Assembly (NCBI RefSeq): GCF_000559025.1
Contig: NZ_JAAN01000026.1
Location: 1 to 64,000, forward strand
From: Luteimonas huabeiensis HB2
GTDB taxonomy: Bacteria > Pseudomonadota > Gammaproteobacteria > Xanthomonadales > Xanthomonadaceae
DNA length: 64,000 bases
Direction: 5' to 3'
The position numbers and the translations under genes are program-made. This document shows, one piece after another, positions 33,767-42,042 of the stretch. The notes beneath the pieces were generated by a model, which made no database searches, had not been told where the DNA came from, and was given only the letters and a program-made list of their open reading frames with translations. The first letter of the stretch is position 1, and each line of letters begins with the position of its first letter.

Positions 33767-36700
33767 TCAGCCGGCGCCTTCGATCCGCACCCTCGCCCCG
33801 GCGCGCCCGATCCGCAGCTCGTTGCCCTGCCACTGCGCCGGCGCGCCGTCGATGGTGGTCGCGCCCGGCACGGACGGATACGGCCATTGCAGCACCAGCC
33901 CGCCCTCCGGCAGGCCGGCGTCGGCGTCCACGTCGAGCAGCAGCGCGCCGCCCTCTCGGCGCAGCCGGTAGCCGATCGTGCCCTGCGGCGTGCGCATGCC
34001 ATGCAGGCGCACGCCGGTGCCGTCGAGCCAATCCGCCGGCACGCCGGCGGCCAGCACGATGCTCCGGTCGACCTCGCGCACGTAGGCGAACATGTCCAGC
34101 GCCGAGCGCACGAAGTCCGAGCCGACCCAGGCGTGCGGCAGGTCGCCGAGGAAGAACGGCTTGCGCGGCGTGGGCGTGACCACCTCGCCCCACTGGTTCC
34201 ACGCCCGCGGCGCGCGGTGGCCGAAGAACCACTCGCGGACCTCGTTGGCGCGCTCGCGCCAGCCCAGGCGCACGAAGGCGGCGACGTTGCGCCATTCGTA
34301 CGGGGTGTAGTCCTTCCACGGCCTGCGCCCGTCGCGGCGGTCCACGAACTGCGTCCAGTAGCGCTCGAAGGTGTTGACCAGCAGGTCCTCGGGCAGCCGG
34401 CCCTGCTCGCCGCCGGGCGCCAGGGCGATCGTGGTCGAGGTCGGATCGAAGTCGCCGAGCTCGGCCGCGCCCGGCAGGTAGTCGATGCCGTGCAGCCTGG
34501 CGGCCGCGCGCAGCGAGGCGTCGAGGTCGGCGCGGAACTCGTCGCGCGCGGCGGCCATGCGCTGCGCGTCCGCGGTCTCGCCCAGCGCCTGGGCGATCTC
34601 CACCGCGTCCTTGTAGCCGCGCAGCGCCCAGAAGTTGTCCCAGTACGAGTGCATCGGCTTGGCCGAGTAGCCCTCGTGGCTGATCGAGGCCGGCATCATG
34701 CCGTAGAACGCCTCGTTGCGCGCGCGGTTCTCCTCGGTGCGCTCGCTGGCGCGAAGCTGCTCCATGTACTCGAACGCGCCGCGCACGTGCGGCCACATCT
34801 CGCGCAGGAAGGCGTCGTCGCCGGTGTAGCGCCAGTACTCGGCGATGTTGAAGATCAGCTCGCCGTGGCTGTCGTTCTCGGGCACCGGGTCGCTGCCGCG
34901 GTCGTCCACGCAGCACGGCACCATGCCGTTGTCGAACTGGTACGGCGCGTACCACGCCACGTAGTCCTTCACCACTTCAGGCCGCCCCATCCGCAGCAGG
35001 CCCTCGGAGATCATCGCGCCGTCGCGGATCCAGCTGCGCGCGTACGAGCGCGTGCCCGGCTGCAGGCGCGGCCCGATGCGCGAGATCAGCATGTGCGCCA
35101 GCGCGGTGCGCAGCGTGTCGGTGAGCTCGCGCCCGGCCTCGGGCACCTCGATGCCGACCTCGCCCAGCTTGCCGCGCCAGTCGCGGGCGACCTCGTCCTG
35201 CCAGGCCTGCGCGCTCCAGGCCCCGACCGGCGGCTCGCCGGTCATCGGGATCAGCAGGTCGAACTCGCGCGACTGCCCGGGCGCGAGCCGCACGCGATAG
35301 ACCAGCGCGCCGGACGCCAGCGCCTGCGGATCCTCGACCTCGGTGGTTTCCGGCAGGCGGCCGGCGGCGATGTGCTCGATCGCCATGCCGGCATCGAACG
35401 CGGTCGCGAACGCGGCCTGCGCCGGCTCGCGCGCGAACACCCGCGGCCGGCCGTCCACGCTGACCCGCGAAGGCGCGACCTCGAGCCTGCGCAGCGGGCT
35501 GACGCCGCCGGTGATGTTGAGGAACTGGCTCGGCGGGTTGACCTGCAGCGGCCGCACCGCCAGCGCCAGTTCGTAGTCGCGCGGCTGCGGGCCCGGATTG
35601 CTCAGCCGGTAGCGCGCGACCAGCTGCGAGGCGTCCGGCGTGCCGCGGGCGAAGCCGGTCACGCGCAGCGCCACGGCCTCGTGGGTCCAGTCCACGCTGG
35701 GGATCGGCAGGTAGCCGTCCTGCAGCGATTGCGCGATCCCGGCATCGGCCCAGGTCACCAGCGTGTCGCCGGTACGCACGAACGGCTCGATCGAGAAGCC
35801 GCCGGCGGCGACCTCGATCGCGCCGTCCTCGCCGATCAGCCCCTGCTCCAGGCCGCCATCGAGGCCGAGGATGGTCCAGTACGGCTGCTCGCCGCTGAAG
35901 CCGCGCGGGAACTGCCCGCGCGGGCGGTCGGCGGCGATCGCCTCGATGAAATCGTTCGGATGCGCGGACACCGCCAGCGGCTGCACCGCGGCCTCGGCCA
36001 GCGCGAAGCCATCGCCGGGGCCGGCGCGCAGGTCCAGGCCGATGTAGCGCGCCTCGGACTCCGGCAGCGCCAGCCAATCGACGCCGCCGTTGCCGCCGGC
36101 GACCTCGCGCACCTGCGTCCACTGCCGGCCGTCGGCCGAGAGCGAGACGCCGTAGTCGCTGGCGTGCGCGCCCTCGCGCCACTGCAGGCGCAGGCCGCCG
36201 AACTCGCGCAGCCGCCCCAGGTCCAGCACCAGGTTCTGCGGCCCGGCAGCGGCTTCCCACGCGGTGTCCGGATCGCCGTCGGTGGCGCGCGCGGCGCCGG
36301 CGGGCGTGGTGGACGAGGTGGTCGCGAGCGGTTCCAGCGGCGTGTCGTCGTCGGCCGGCAGCGGTTGGAAGGTGAGCTGGTCGAAGCAGACGCTGCCCTG
36401 GCCGCCGGCGTTGTTGTAGATCGTGAACTCGATCTTCGCGCTCGCGCGCAAGGTCTTGTCGGGGTCCGGCCCCCAGGCCTTGTCGATGTGGCGCCTGCGG
36501 TAGTGCACCTCGGTCCAGTCGGCCGGGAAATCGTACTTCGGCCGGTTGACCCACCAGACGTTGTCGCCGCTGGCGTCGATCAGCTTGAACTGCAGGTCGT
36601 TGGCCGGCGAATCGCCGCGCAGGCGGAAGCCGAAGCGATAGTTCTCCGGGTATTCCAGCGGCAGGTCGCGCTGCAGGCCGACGTAGCCGGAGACGCCGTT

Positions 36701-36997
36701 GTAGTCGTAGTCCAGGCACAGCGCCCGGCCCTCGGCCCCGTCGACCTGGCGCAGCGCGCCGGTCACCTGGTTGGAGGTCACCACCCGCCAAGGCGAGGCG
36801 TCCTCGAAATCGTCCAGCACGCGCACCTCGCCGGGGGCATCGGCGGCGCCCGCGCCGTCGGCGCCGCCGCAGGCGGACAGCGCGGCGGCCGCCGACAGCG
36901 CGAGCAGGCAGGCCAGGACGGGACGCGAACGGCGCGCGTGCGCGCGCATGTCGGTTTCGGCAGTCGCCCGGCGGGCGGCGGTATCGAAGGTCTTCAT
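33767..36997 (-). CDS. Large lipoprotein with carbohydrate-binding, discoidin and (alpha/alpha)6 glycosidase-like domains
   Basis: Predicted envelope-anchored carbohydrate-active protein (1076 aa). The lipobox is LSAC; the 26 residues before the hydrophobic core suggest that the second Met (36949) may be the true start. Order: a jelly-roll module resembling CBM families (about 55-210), an F5/8-type discoidin module (about 220-345), a beta-rich region (350-640), and a helical toroid (about 660-1010) with ARSWIRDGAMISEGLLRMG, NDSHGELIFNIAEYWRYTGD and FDPTSTTIALAPGG, like GH15/GH63-type clan folds. A beta domain closes the protein. The catalytic acids are not assigned. It is the last gene of the sugar operon, after a 315-nt repeat-bearing gap. 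Confidence 0.8.
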   Translation of the reverse strand: MKTFDTAARRATAETDMRAHARRSRPVLACLLALSAAAALSACGGADGAGAADAPGEVRVLDDFEDASPWRVVTSNQVTGALRQVDGAEGRALCLDYDYNGVSGYVGLQRDLPLEYPENYRFGFRLRGDSPANDLQFKLIDASGDNVWWVNRPKYDFPADWTEVHYRRRHIDKAWGPDPDKTLRASAKIEFTIYNNAGGQGSVCFDQLTFQPLPADDDTPLEPLATTSSTTPAGAARATDGDPDTAWEAAAGPQNLVLDLGRLREFGGLRLQWREGAHASDYGVSLSADGRQWTQVREVAGGNGGVDWLALPESEARYIGLDLRAGPGDGFALAEAAVQPLAVSAHPNDFIEAIAADRPRGQFPRGFSGEQPYWTILGLDGGLEQGLIGEDGAIEVAAGGFSIEPFVRTGDTLVTWADAGIAQSLQDGYLPIPSVDWTHEAVALRVTGFARGTPDASQLVARYRLSNPGPQPRDYELALAVRPLQVNPPSQFLNITGGVSPLRRLEVAPSRVSVDGRPRVFAREPAQAAFATAFDAGMAIEHIAAGRLPETTEVEDPQALASGALVYRVRLAPGQSREFDLLIPMTGEPPVGAWSAQAWQDEVARDWRGKLGEVGIEVPEAGRELTDTLRTALAHMLISRIGPRLQPGTRSYARSWIRDGAMISEGLLRMGRPEVVKDYVAWYAPYQFDNGMVPCCVDDRGSDPVPENDSHGELIFNIAEYWRYTGDDAFLREMWPHVRGAFEYMEQLRASERTEENRARNEAFYGMMPASISHEGYSAKPMHSYWDNFWALRGYKDAVEIAQALGETADAQRMAAARDEFRADLDASLRAAARLHGIDYLPGAAELGDFDPTSTTIALAPGGEQGRLPEDLLVNTFERYWTQFVDRRDGRRPWKDYTPYEWRNVAAFVRLGWRERANEVREWFFGHRAPRAWNQWGEVVTPTPRKPFFLGDLPHAWVGSDFVRSALDMFAYVREVDRSIVLAAGVPADWLDGTGVRLHGMRTPQGTIGYRLRREGGALLLDVDADAGLPEGGLVLQWPYPSVPGATTIDGAPAQWQGNELRIGRAGARVRIEGAG

Positions 36998-37061
36998 GCT
37001 GTACGTCGGCTCCGTGGTTCGGGGCGGGTCGATGCTTGCGGTCGGGGGCGCTCGGGGATGC

Positions 37062-37308
37062 GACCGTGCCGTCCGTGGCGCGACCGCGCGGGCGCCGGAC
37101 GGCCCGGCAATGCCGCGCAAGCGCCCTGCCGTTCGAGGCCGCGGCTGTGCCGTCCATGGCGCAGCAGCGCCGGCTCCGGACCGCCCGGCCCGGCCATCCT
37201 TGGCCGGGCGTTCGGGCGAGCGCGCGGCAGTGCCGCGCAAGCGCTCTGCCGTTCGAGGCCGCGGCCGTGCCGTCCATGGCGCAGCAGGGCAGTGCCGCGC
37301 AAGCGCTC
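37062..37308. repeat. Imperfect long repeats between the permease and glycosidase genes
   Basis: Two 62-nt copies (37106-37167 and 37226-37287) differ at only three positions and have a 120-nt period. A 21-nt partial third copy (37288-37308) and a 19-nt partial copy (37062-37080) flank them. The unit contains GTTCGAGGCCGCGG followed by GTGCCGTCCATGGCGCAGCAG. They fill most of the 315-nt gap inside an otherwise tightly packed operon and contain no supported gene. Confidence 0.8.
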
Positions 37309-37312
37309 GCCC

Positions 37313-38170
37313 TCACCCCTTCACGCTGCCGAGCAGGAGGCCCTGGATGTAGTAGCGCTGCAGCAGCAGGAACAGCAGCAGCACCGGGACCACCGTGACC
37401 ACGGCGCCGGCCATCATCATCTCCACGTCCTGCACGTGCTCGCGCGACAGCGCGGCGATGGCGACCGGCAGCGTGTAGTGGTCCTGGTCGGTCAGCACGA
37501 TCAGCGGCCACATGAAGTCGTTCCACGCCGCCATGAAGGTGAAGATGGTCAGCGTGACCAGCACCGGTTTGAGCATGGGCAGCACGATCTGGAAGAAGAT
37601 CCGCAGCTCGCCGGCGCCGTCGATGCGCGCGGCCTCCAGCAGCTCGTCGGGGATCGAGCGCGCGTACTGGCGCACCAGGAAGATGCCGAACACCGTCGCC
37701 AGCGCGGGGATGATCACCGCGCCGAAGGTGTTGACCAGGCCCATGCCCTTCATCAGCAGGAACAGCGGCAGCATCGCCACCTGCGCCGGGATCACCAGCG
37801 CCGCCAGCAGCAGCTGGAACAGCCGGTCGCGGCCGGCGAAGCGCAGCTTGGCGAAGGCGTAGCCGGCCAGGGTGTTGACCAGCAGCGCGCCCAGGGTGAT
37901 CGCGCCGGAGACGATCAGGCTGTTGAGGAAGTAGCGGCCCATGCCGGCGCGGGCGAACAGCTCGGCGTAGTTGGCCAGCGTCGGCGCGTCGGGCAGCAGC
38001 GGCGGCGGGAAGCCGCTGGCCTCGCCCTGGCGCATGAACGACACCGCCAGCATCCAGCCCAGCGGCGCCAGCGCGACCAGCGCCAGCAGCGCCAGCCCGG
38101 CGTTCACCGCCAGCGCGTGCAGGCGGCTGTCGCCGACGTCGAGGCCGGCGCGTGCGCGCGGCGCGCTCAC
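37313..38170 (-). CDS. Sugar ABC importer permease (MalG type)
   Basis: Inner-membrane permease (285 aa, six helices) of a carbohydrate-uptake-1 ABC importer. The ATPase-contacting EAA loop is ELLEAARIDGAGELRIFFQIVLPMLKP, visible as EAARIDGAGELRIF then QIVLPMLKPVL. The C-terminus QRYYIQGLLLGSVKG is typical of MalG-like proteins. Translation begins at a GTG at 38170 overlapping the stop of the partner permease gene. No ATPase gene is in this operon; the UgpC-like ATPase at 14.3 kb is the nearest candidate. Confidence 0.93.
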   Translation of the reverse strand: MSAPRARAGLDVGDSRLHALAVNAGLALLALVALAPLGWMLAVSFMRQGEASGFPPPLLPDAPTLANYAELFARAGMGRYFLNSLIVSGAITLGALLVNTLAGYAFAKLRFAGRDRLFQLLLAALVIPAQVAMLPLFLLMKGMGLVNTFGAVIIPALATVFGIFLVRQYARSIPDELLEAARIDGAGELRIFFQIVLPMLKPVLVTLTIFTFMAAWNDFMWPLIVLTDQDHYTLPVAIAALSREHVQDVEMMMAGAVVTVVPVLLLFLLLQRYYIQGLLLGSVKG

Positions 38171-39045
38171 AGCGCCCCCCTGCGCTTGCCCGCGCGCAGC
38201 AGCAGCGTCGTCACCGCCAGGATGATGACGAACAGCAGGAACGCCACCGCCGAGGCGCGGCCCAGGTTCCACCACATGAAGCCTTCCTCGTACATGAAGT
38301 ACAGCACGCTCACCGTGCTCTGCAGCGGATCGCCGCGGGTCATCACGTAAGGTTCGGCGAACAGCTGGAAGTAGCCGGACACGGTGATCACCGCCACCAC
38401 CAGCAGCACCGGCCCCAGCATCGGCAGGGTCACGTGCAGGAACTGCTTCCAGCGCGAGGCGCCGTCGATGCGTGCGGCCTCGTAGAGGTCCTGCGGGATC
38501 GACTGCAGGCCGGCCAGCAGGATCACCATGTTGTAGCCGAAGTTCTTCCACACCGCGAACAGGATGATGGTGGGCATCGCCCAGGCCGGGTCGCCCAGCC
38601 AGTCGATCGGCGAGATGCCCAGGTGCCCCAGCGCCCAGTTCACCAGGCCGTAGCTGGTGTGGAACAGGTAGCGCCAGATCACCGCCACCGCCACCAGCGT
38701 GGTCACCACCGGCGCGAACAGCGCGGTGCGGAACAGGCCCTTGAAGCGCGCGACCTTCGCGTTGAGCAGCAGCGCCGCGCCCAGCGAGACCGCGATCGAC
38801 AGCGGCACGCCGACCACGACGAAGTACGCGGTGTTGCCCAGCGACTTCCAGAACAGCGGCGTACGCAGCAGGTCCAGGTAGTTGCCCAGCGCCACGAATC
38901 GCAGGTTGTCCAGATCGGCCAGGGCGTAGAGGTCGAAATCGGTCAGGCTGAGCAGCAGCGCCGAGGCCACCGGCAACGCGAAGAACACGCCCAGCACGAT
39001 CAGCGCCGGCGCAGCGAACACCCAGCCGGCGACGCTAGCGCGCAT
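38167..39045 (-). CDS. Sugar ABC importer permease (MalF/UgpA type)
   Basis: Partner permease (292 aa, six helices) without the long MalF periplasmic insertion. The EAA loop is DLYEAARIDGASRWKQFLHVTLPML. Other family marks are GNTAYFVVVGVPLSIAVSLG and NFGYNMVILLAGLQSIP. The ATG at 39045 overlaps the last 11 nt of the binding-protein gene, and its stop overlaps the next permease start, so the transport genes are translationally linked. Confidence 0.93.
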   Translation of the reverse strand: MRASVAGWVFAAPALIVLGVFFALPVASALLLSLTDFDLYALADLDNLRFVALGNYLDLLRTPLFWKSLGNTAYFVVVGVPLSIAVSLGAALLLNAKVARFKGLFRTALFAPVVTTLVAVAVIWRYLFHTSYGLVNWALGHLGISPIDWLGDPAWAMPTIILFAVWKNFGYNMVILLAGLQSIPQDLYEAARIDGASRWKQFLHVTLPMLGPVLLVVAVITVSGYFQLFAEPYVMTRGDPLQSTVSVLYFMYEEGFMWWNLGRASAVAFLLFVIILAVTTLLLRAGKRRGAL

Positions 39046-40354
39046 CGGCCACCTCCGGCGTCGCCGCCTGCGCGCGCACCCAGCGCCGCTTGGCCAGGAT
39101 CTCGTCCACCCGCGCGTCCAGCTGCGCGGTCGCCGCGTCCTGCGGCTGGCCGCCGCGCACCACGCGCTCGCTGGCCAGGCGCATCTCCTGCATGATCCGC
39201 TCCCACTCCAGCACCTTGGGCGTGGGCCTGACCCGCTCCAGCTGGTCGCGGAACGCGCCGGCGTAGGGGTCGTCGCGCAGCTGCGGGGATTCCCACGCGC
39301 TGCGGCGCGGCGGCAGGTTGCCGATGGCGGCATGGAAGCGCTGCTGGATGTCGGGCCGCGACAGGAACTCGATCAGCCGCCAGCTCGCGTCCTTGACCTT
39401 GGAATCGCGGAACATCACCAGGCTGGTGCCGCCGGCGATGCCGGCGCCGGGGCCGTCCGGGCCGGGCAGCGGCGCGGTCATCCACTGGTCCTGCACCTCG
39501 GCCGGCAGCCGGTTGCGGAATTCTCGGATGTTCCAGGGACCGGATACGTAGAAGGCGAAGAATCCGCGGCCGAACTCGTCCCAGACGTTGGAGATCTGGG
39601 TCTCGGACATCTTCGGCGCCCAGCCGCGCTCGAACATGCCGGCGTAGAAGCCGAGCGCGCGGCGGAAACCGGGACTGGAGAAGTTGCCGCGGCCGTCGTC
39701 GTCGCGCAGCAGCGGGTCGTCCTGCTGCAGGCCGAACGACAGCAACTGCTCGAACTCGTTGAGCGGCAGCATGATCGCGTAGCGGTCCGGCCCGACGTGG
39801 CGCTTGACCGCCGCCATCGCCGCCTCCCACTCGGCCCAGGTCCGCGGGAAGCGCTCGACGCCCGCCGCGGCCAGGATGTCTCGGCGATAGAACACCAGCC
39901 GGGTGTCGACGTACCACGGCACCCCGAGCAGCCGCCCGTCGATGACGTTGGTGTCCCAGATGCCCGGGAAGTAGTCGGCGGCATCCACCACCGCCGAGGC
40001 GTCCACGCGCGATTGCAGCGGCTCCAGCGCGCCGAGGATGCCGAACTCCGGCACCCAGGTATTGCCCAGCTGGCACAGATCGGGCAGCGCATCGGCGGCG
40101 AAGGCGGTCAGCAGCTTCTCGTGCGCCGAGGTCCACGGGATCTGCTGCACGCGCACGCGGATGCCCGGGTGGTCGCGCTCGAACTCGCGCACCAGCTCGC
40201 CGACCACCTCCGCCTCGCGGCCCATCGCCCAGAAACGGATCACCGTCTCCTCGGGCGCTGGCCGGCAGCCGGCCAGCAGCAACGCCAGCAGGCACAGCGC
40301 GGCCAGCGGCCGCAGCCCGTAGCGCTCGATCGCGCAGCGCGCCACGCCGGTCAC
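39035..40354 (-). CDS. Sugar ABC importer binding lipoprotein
   Basis: Solute-binding protein (439 aa) of the cluster B type used for oligosaccharides. The signal ends at the lipobox LLAGC. Segments typical of the family are VIRFWAMGREAEVVGELVREF, HEKLLTAFAADALPDLCQLGN, PWYVDTRLVFYRRDILAAAG and GGTSLVMFRDSKVKDASWRL. It starts with GTG at 40354, 4 nt after the glucanase stop, suggesting coupled translation. Substrate preference is not readable, but the neighbours suggest a glucose-containing oligosaccharide. Confidence 0.92.
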   Translation of the reverse strand: MTGVARCAIERYGLRPLAALCLLALLLAGCRPAPEETVIRFWAMGREAEVVGELVREFERDHPGIRVRVQQIPWTSAHEKLLTAFAADALPDLCQLGNTWVPEFGILGALEPLQSRVDASAVVDAADYFPGIWDTNVIDGRLLGVPWYVDTRLVFYRRDILAAAGVERFPRTWAEWEAAMAAVKRHVGPDRYAIMLPLNEFEQLLSFGLQQDDPLLRDDDGRGNFSSPGFRRALGFYAGMFERGWAPKMSETQISNVWDEFGRGFFAFYVSGPWNIREFRNRLPAEVQDQWMTAPLPGPDGPGAGIAGGTSLVMFRDSKVKDASWRLIEFLSRPDIQQRFHAAIGNLPPRRSAWESPQLRDDPYAGAFRDQLERVRPTPKVLEWERIMQEMRLASERVVRGGQPQDAATAQLDARVDEILAKRRWVRAQAATPEVADAR

Positions 40355-40357
40355 GGG

Positions 40358-41959
40358 TCAGCGCGTCTGCGCGGCGGGCGCGTCAGCGGCTTCCGGCGCT
40401 TCGGCCTCCGCCTCCGCCTTCGCCGCCTCGGCCGCTTCCGCGGCATCCACCGCCTCGAGCCAGCCGCCGGTGAAGCCGGCGCGCTTCAGGCCCTCGCGGA
40501 TGTACGGGCTCTTCTTCATCAGTTCCCAGACGAAGCCGTTGCGGTAGTTGGCGATCATGGCCAGGATCGGGCCCTGGTCGATGCCGATGTAGTCGCTGGC
40601 CACCCAGCCCAGGTCCGGCACGATGCGGCCGGTCTTGAGCGGCACGTCGTAGCGGAAGCTGGGATTGAACGCGTCCAGGAAGCCGTAGCTGGAATACAGG
40701 TGCTCGCCGTAGCGGCGGTGCAGTTCCTCGGTGGCGGGGATCACGATCTCCGGGGCGAAGGCGATCGAGGCGACCGCCGCGGTGGGGGCGATGGTGCCGT
40801 CGTCGAAGGCCACCGCCCGGCCCGCGCCGCGCGCGCTGTAGTGGCGGAACTCGCGGATCTCGCCGTTGTACTCCTGGTCGGTGCGCTGCGGGCCGTCGCT
40901 GGCGGTCAGGCCCCAGACGTTCTCGCCGTAGTCGCGCCAGCCCATCGGGTTCTCGATCGCGTACTGGCGCTGGGCGTAGGTGGCGCGGCGGCTGTTTTCG
41001 AAGTAGTCGATGCCGCGGTTGCGCATGTAGGCGTCGCGGATGCCGCGGAAATCCACCCAGGTGTGGGTGTACTGGTGGCCGAAGTGCGGCGCGAAGCTCA
41101 GGTACTCCTGCCCCATGAACGTGCCCCAGGTCTCGGTGTCGTAGGTGCGCGTCCACGCTTCCCAGGCCTCGGGCTCGATGGCGTGCGTGGGCGAGCCGAG
41201 GGCGAGGATGTAGACCATCATCGCCTCGTCGTAGCCGGTCCAGTCGTAGTCGATGAAGCCGCTCTCCGGGTACCAGCCCATCGAGATCAGCGGCGGGCGC
41301 ACCTGCAGGAACGGCCATTCCACCGCGCGGTACAGCGCGTCGGCGACCTCGCGGATTTCCTGCTCCTTGGGATCGTCGCGGTCGTAGTACTGCTGCGCGA
41401 ACAGCACCCCCATCATCAGCAGCGCGGTGTCCACGCTCGACAGCTCCACCCACGGCTCGACCCGGTGGCCGTTCTGCATGTCGATGAAGTGGTAGAAAAA
41501 GCCCTTGTAGCCGATGGTGCCGGTGGCCTGCGGCCCCTTGCGCGCGTCGCGGAAGAACTTGAGCGTGGTCAGCGTGCGGTCCACCGCCTGGCGACGGCTG
41601 ATCCAGCCGTTCTCCACCCCGATCGGGTAGGCGGTCAGCGCGAAGCCGACCGAGGCGATGCTGGAGAACGGCCGCGACGGATAGCGGTCCGGGGTCAGGC
41701 CGTTGACCTCGTTGGTGGTGTCCCAGAAGAACTGGAACGTGCGCTTCTCGATGTCGCGGAACAGCGGCGGCAGCTCCGGCGGACCCGGCGGCGGCGCGGG
41801 CTCGACCTCCTCGGCCGGCGGCGCTTCGACGACTTCGGGGATCGGTCCCGGCCTGGGCGGCTCCACTTCCGGCGCGGGCGCCTCCTGGCGGCAGCCGGCC
41901 AGTGCCGGAAGGAGGCACGCGGCGAGGAGGATTCGATGGCGGAGACGACCGGATCGCAT
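40358..41959 (-). CDS. PF10091 'glucoamylase-like' lipoprotein, GH144-type endo-beta-1,2-glucanase candidate
   Basis: Predicted periplasmic or outer-membrane lipoprotein (533 aa): signal with lipobox LAGC, then a Pro/Glu-rich linker (about residues 25-65), an (alpha/alpha)6 catalytic domain (about 68-480) and an Ala/Glu-rich tail. Family-defining segments are RTFQFFWDTTNEVNGLTPDR, SIASVGFALTAYPIGVENGW, DYDWTGYDEAMMVYILALG and FGHQYTHTWVDFRGIRD. PF10091 includes the GH144 endo-beta-1,2-glucanases, so beta-1,2-glucan is a plausible substrate, though other glucans cannot be excluded. It is the first gene of the ABC operon, with a LacI-type operator 17 nt upstream of its ATG. Confidence 0.85.
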   Translation of the reverse strand: MRSGRLRHRILLAACLLPALAGCRQEAPAPEVEPPRPGPIPEVVEAPPAEEVEPAPPPGPPELPPLFRDIEKRTFQFFWDTTNEVNGLTPDRYPSRPFSSIASVGFALTAYPIGVENGWISRRQAVDRTLTTLKFFRDARKGPQATGTIGYKGFFYHFIDMQNGHRVEPWVELSSVDTALLMMGVLFAQQYYDRDDPKEQEIREVADALYRAVEWPFLQVRPPLISMGWYPESGFIDYDWTGYDEAMMVYILALGSPTHAIEPEAWEAWTRTYDTETWGTFMGQEYLSFAPHFGHQYTHTWVDFRGIRDAYMRNRGIDYFENSRRATYAQRQYAIENPMGWRDYGENVWGLTASDGPQRTDQEYNGEIREFRHYSARGAGRAVAFDDGTIAPTAAVASIAFAPEIVIPATEELHRRYGEHLYSSYGFLDAFNPSFRYDVPLKTGRIVPDLGWVASDYIGIDQGPILAMIANYRNGFVWELMKKSPYIREGLKRAGFTGGWLEAVDAAEAAEAAKAEAEAEAPEAADAPAAQTR

Positions 41960-41975
41960 GTGCTGGACTGCCCTC

Positions 41976-41989
41976 TGAAATCGTTTACA
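41976..41989. promoter_or_regulatory. LacI-family operator before the glucanase/ABC operon
   Basis: TGAAATCGTTTACA fits TGNAATCGNTTNCA and differs from the site at 15465 at one position. On the minus strand it lies just downstream of a -10-like TATACT and immediately upstream of the glucanase ATG, a position where a bound repressor would block initiation. It is assigned to the LacI-type protein encoded at 45110-46120. Confidence 0.75.
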
Positions 41990-41995
41990 AGCCGA

Positions 41996-42001
41996 AGTAT
42001 A
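41996..42001 (-). promoter_or_regulatory. -10-like box of the glucanase/ABC operon
   Basis: TATACT on the minus strand matches the -10 consensus at five of six positions and is one of the few AT-rich hexamers in this region. The expected start of transcription falls inside the operator at 41976-41989. The -35 region would overlap the terminator stem, and no good -35 box is seen. Confidence 0.45.
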
Positions 42002-42004
42002 AGA

Positions 42005-42032
42005 GAGGCCGCCCGACTGAATGGGCGGCCTC
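42005..42032 (-). terminator. Intrinsic terminator after the TonB receptor gene
   Basis: A perfect 10-bp stem (GAGGCCGCCC at 42005-42014 with GGGCGGCCTC at 42023-42032) with an 8-nt loop starts 10 nt past the receptor stop. On the minus strand it is followed by TCTTATACTT, a moderately T-rich tail. It would separate the regulator-receptor transcript from the glucanase/ABC operon. Confidence 0.7.
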
Positions 42033-42042
42033 CCGCGTCACA

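Noticed and set aside
30047..38350. Open frame of more than 2700 codons on the plus strand, opposite the iron and sugar loci
   Set aside because: It is antisense to several well-recognised genes, crosses their boundaries and the repeat region, and has a composition expected from mirror-image codons in very GC-rich DNA.
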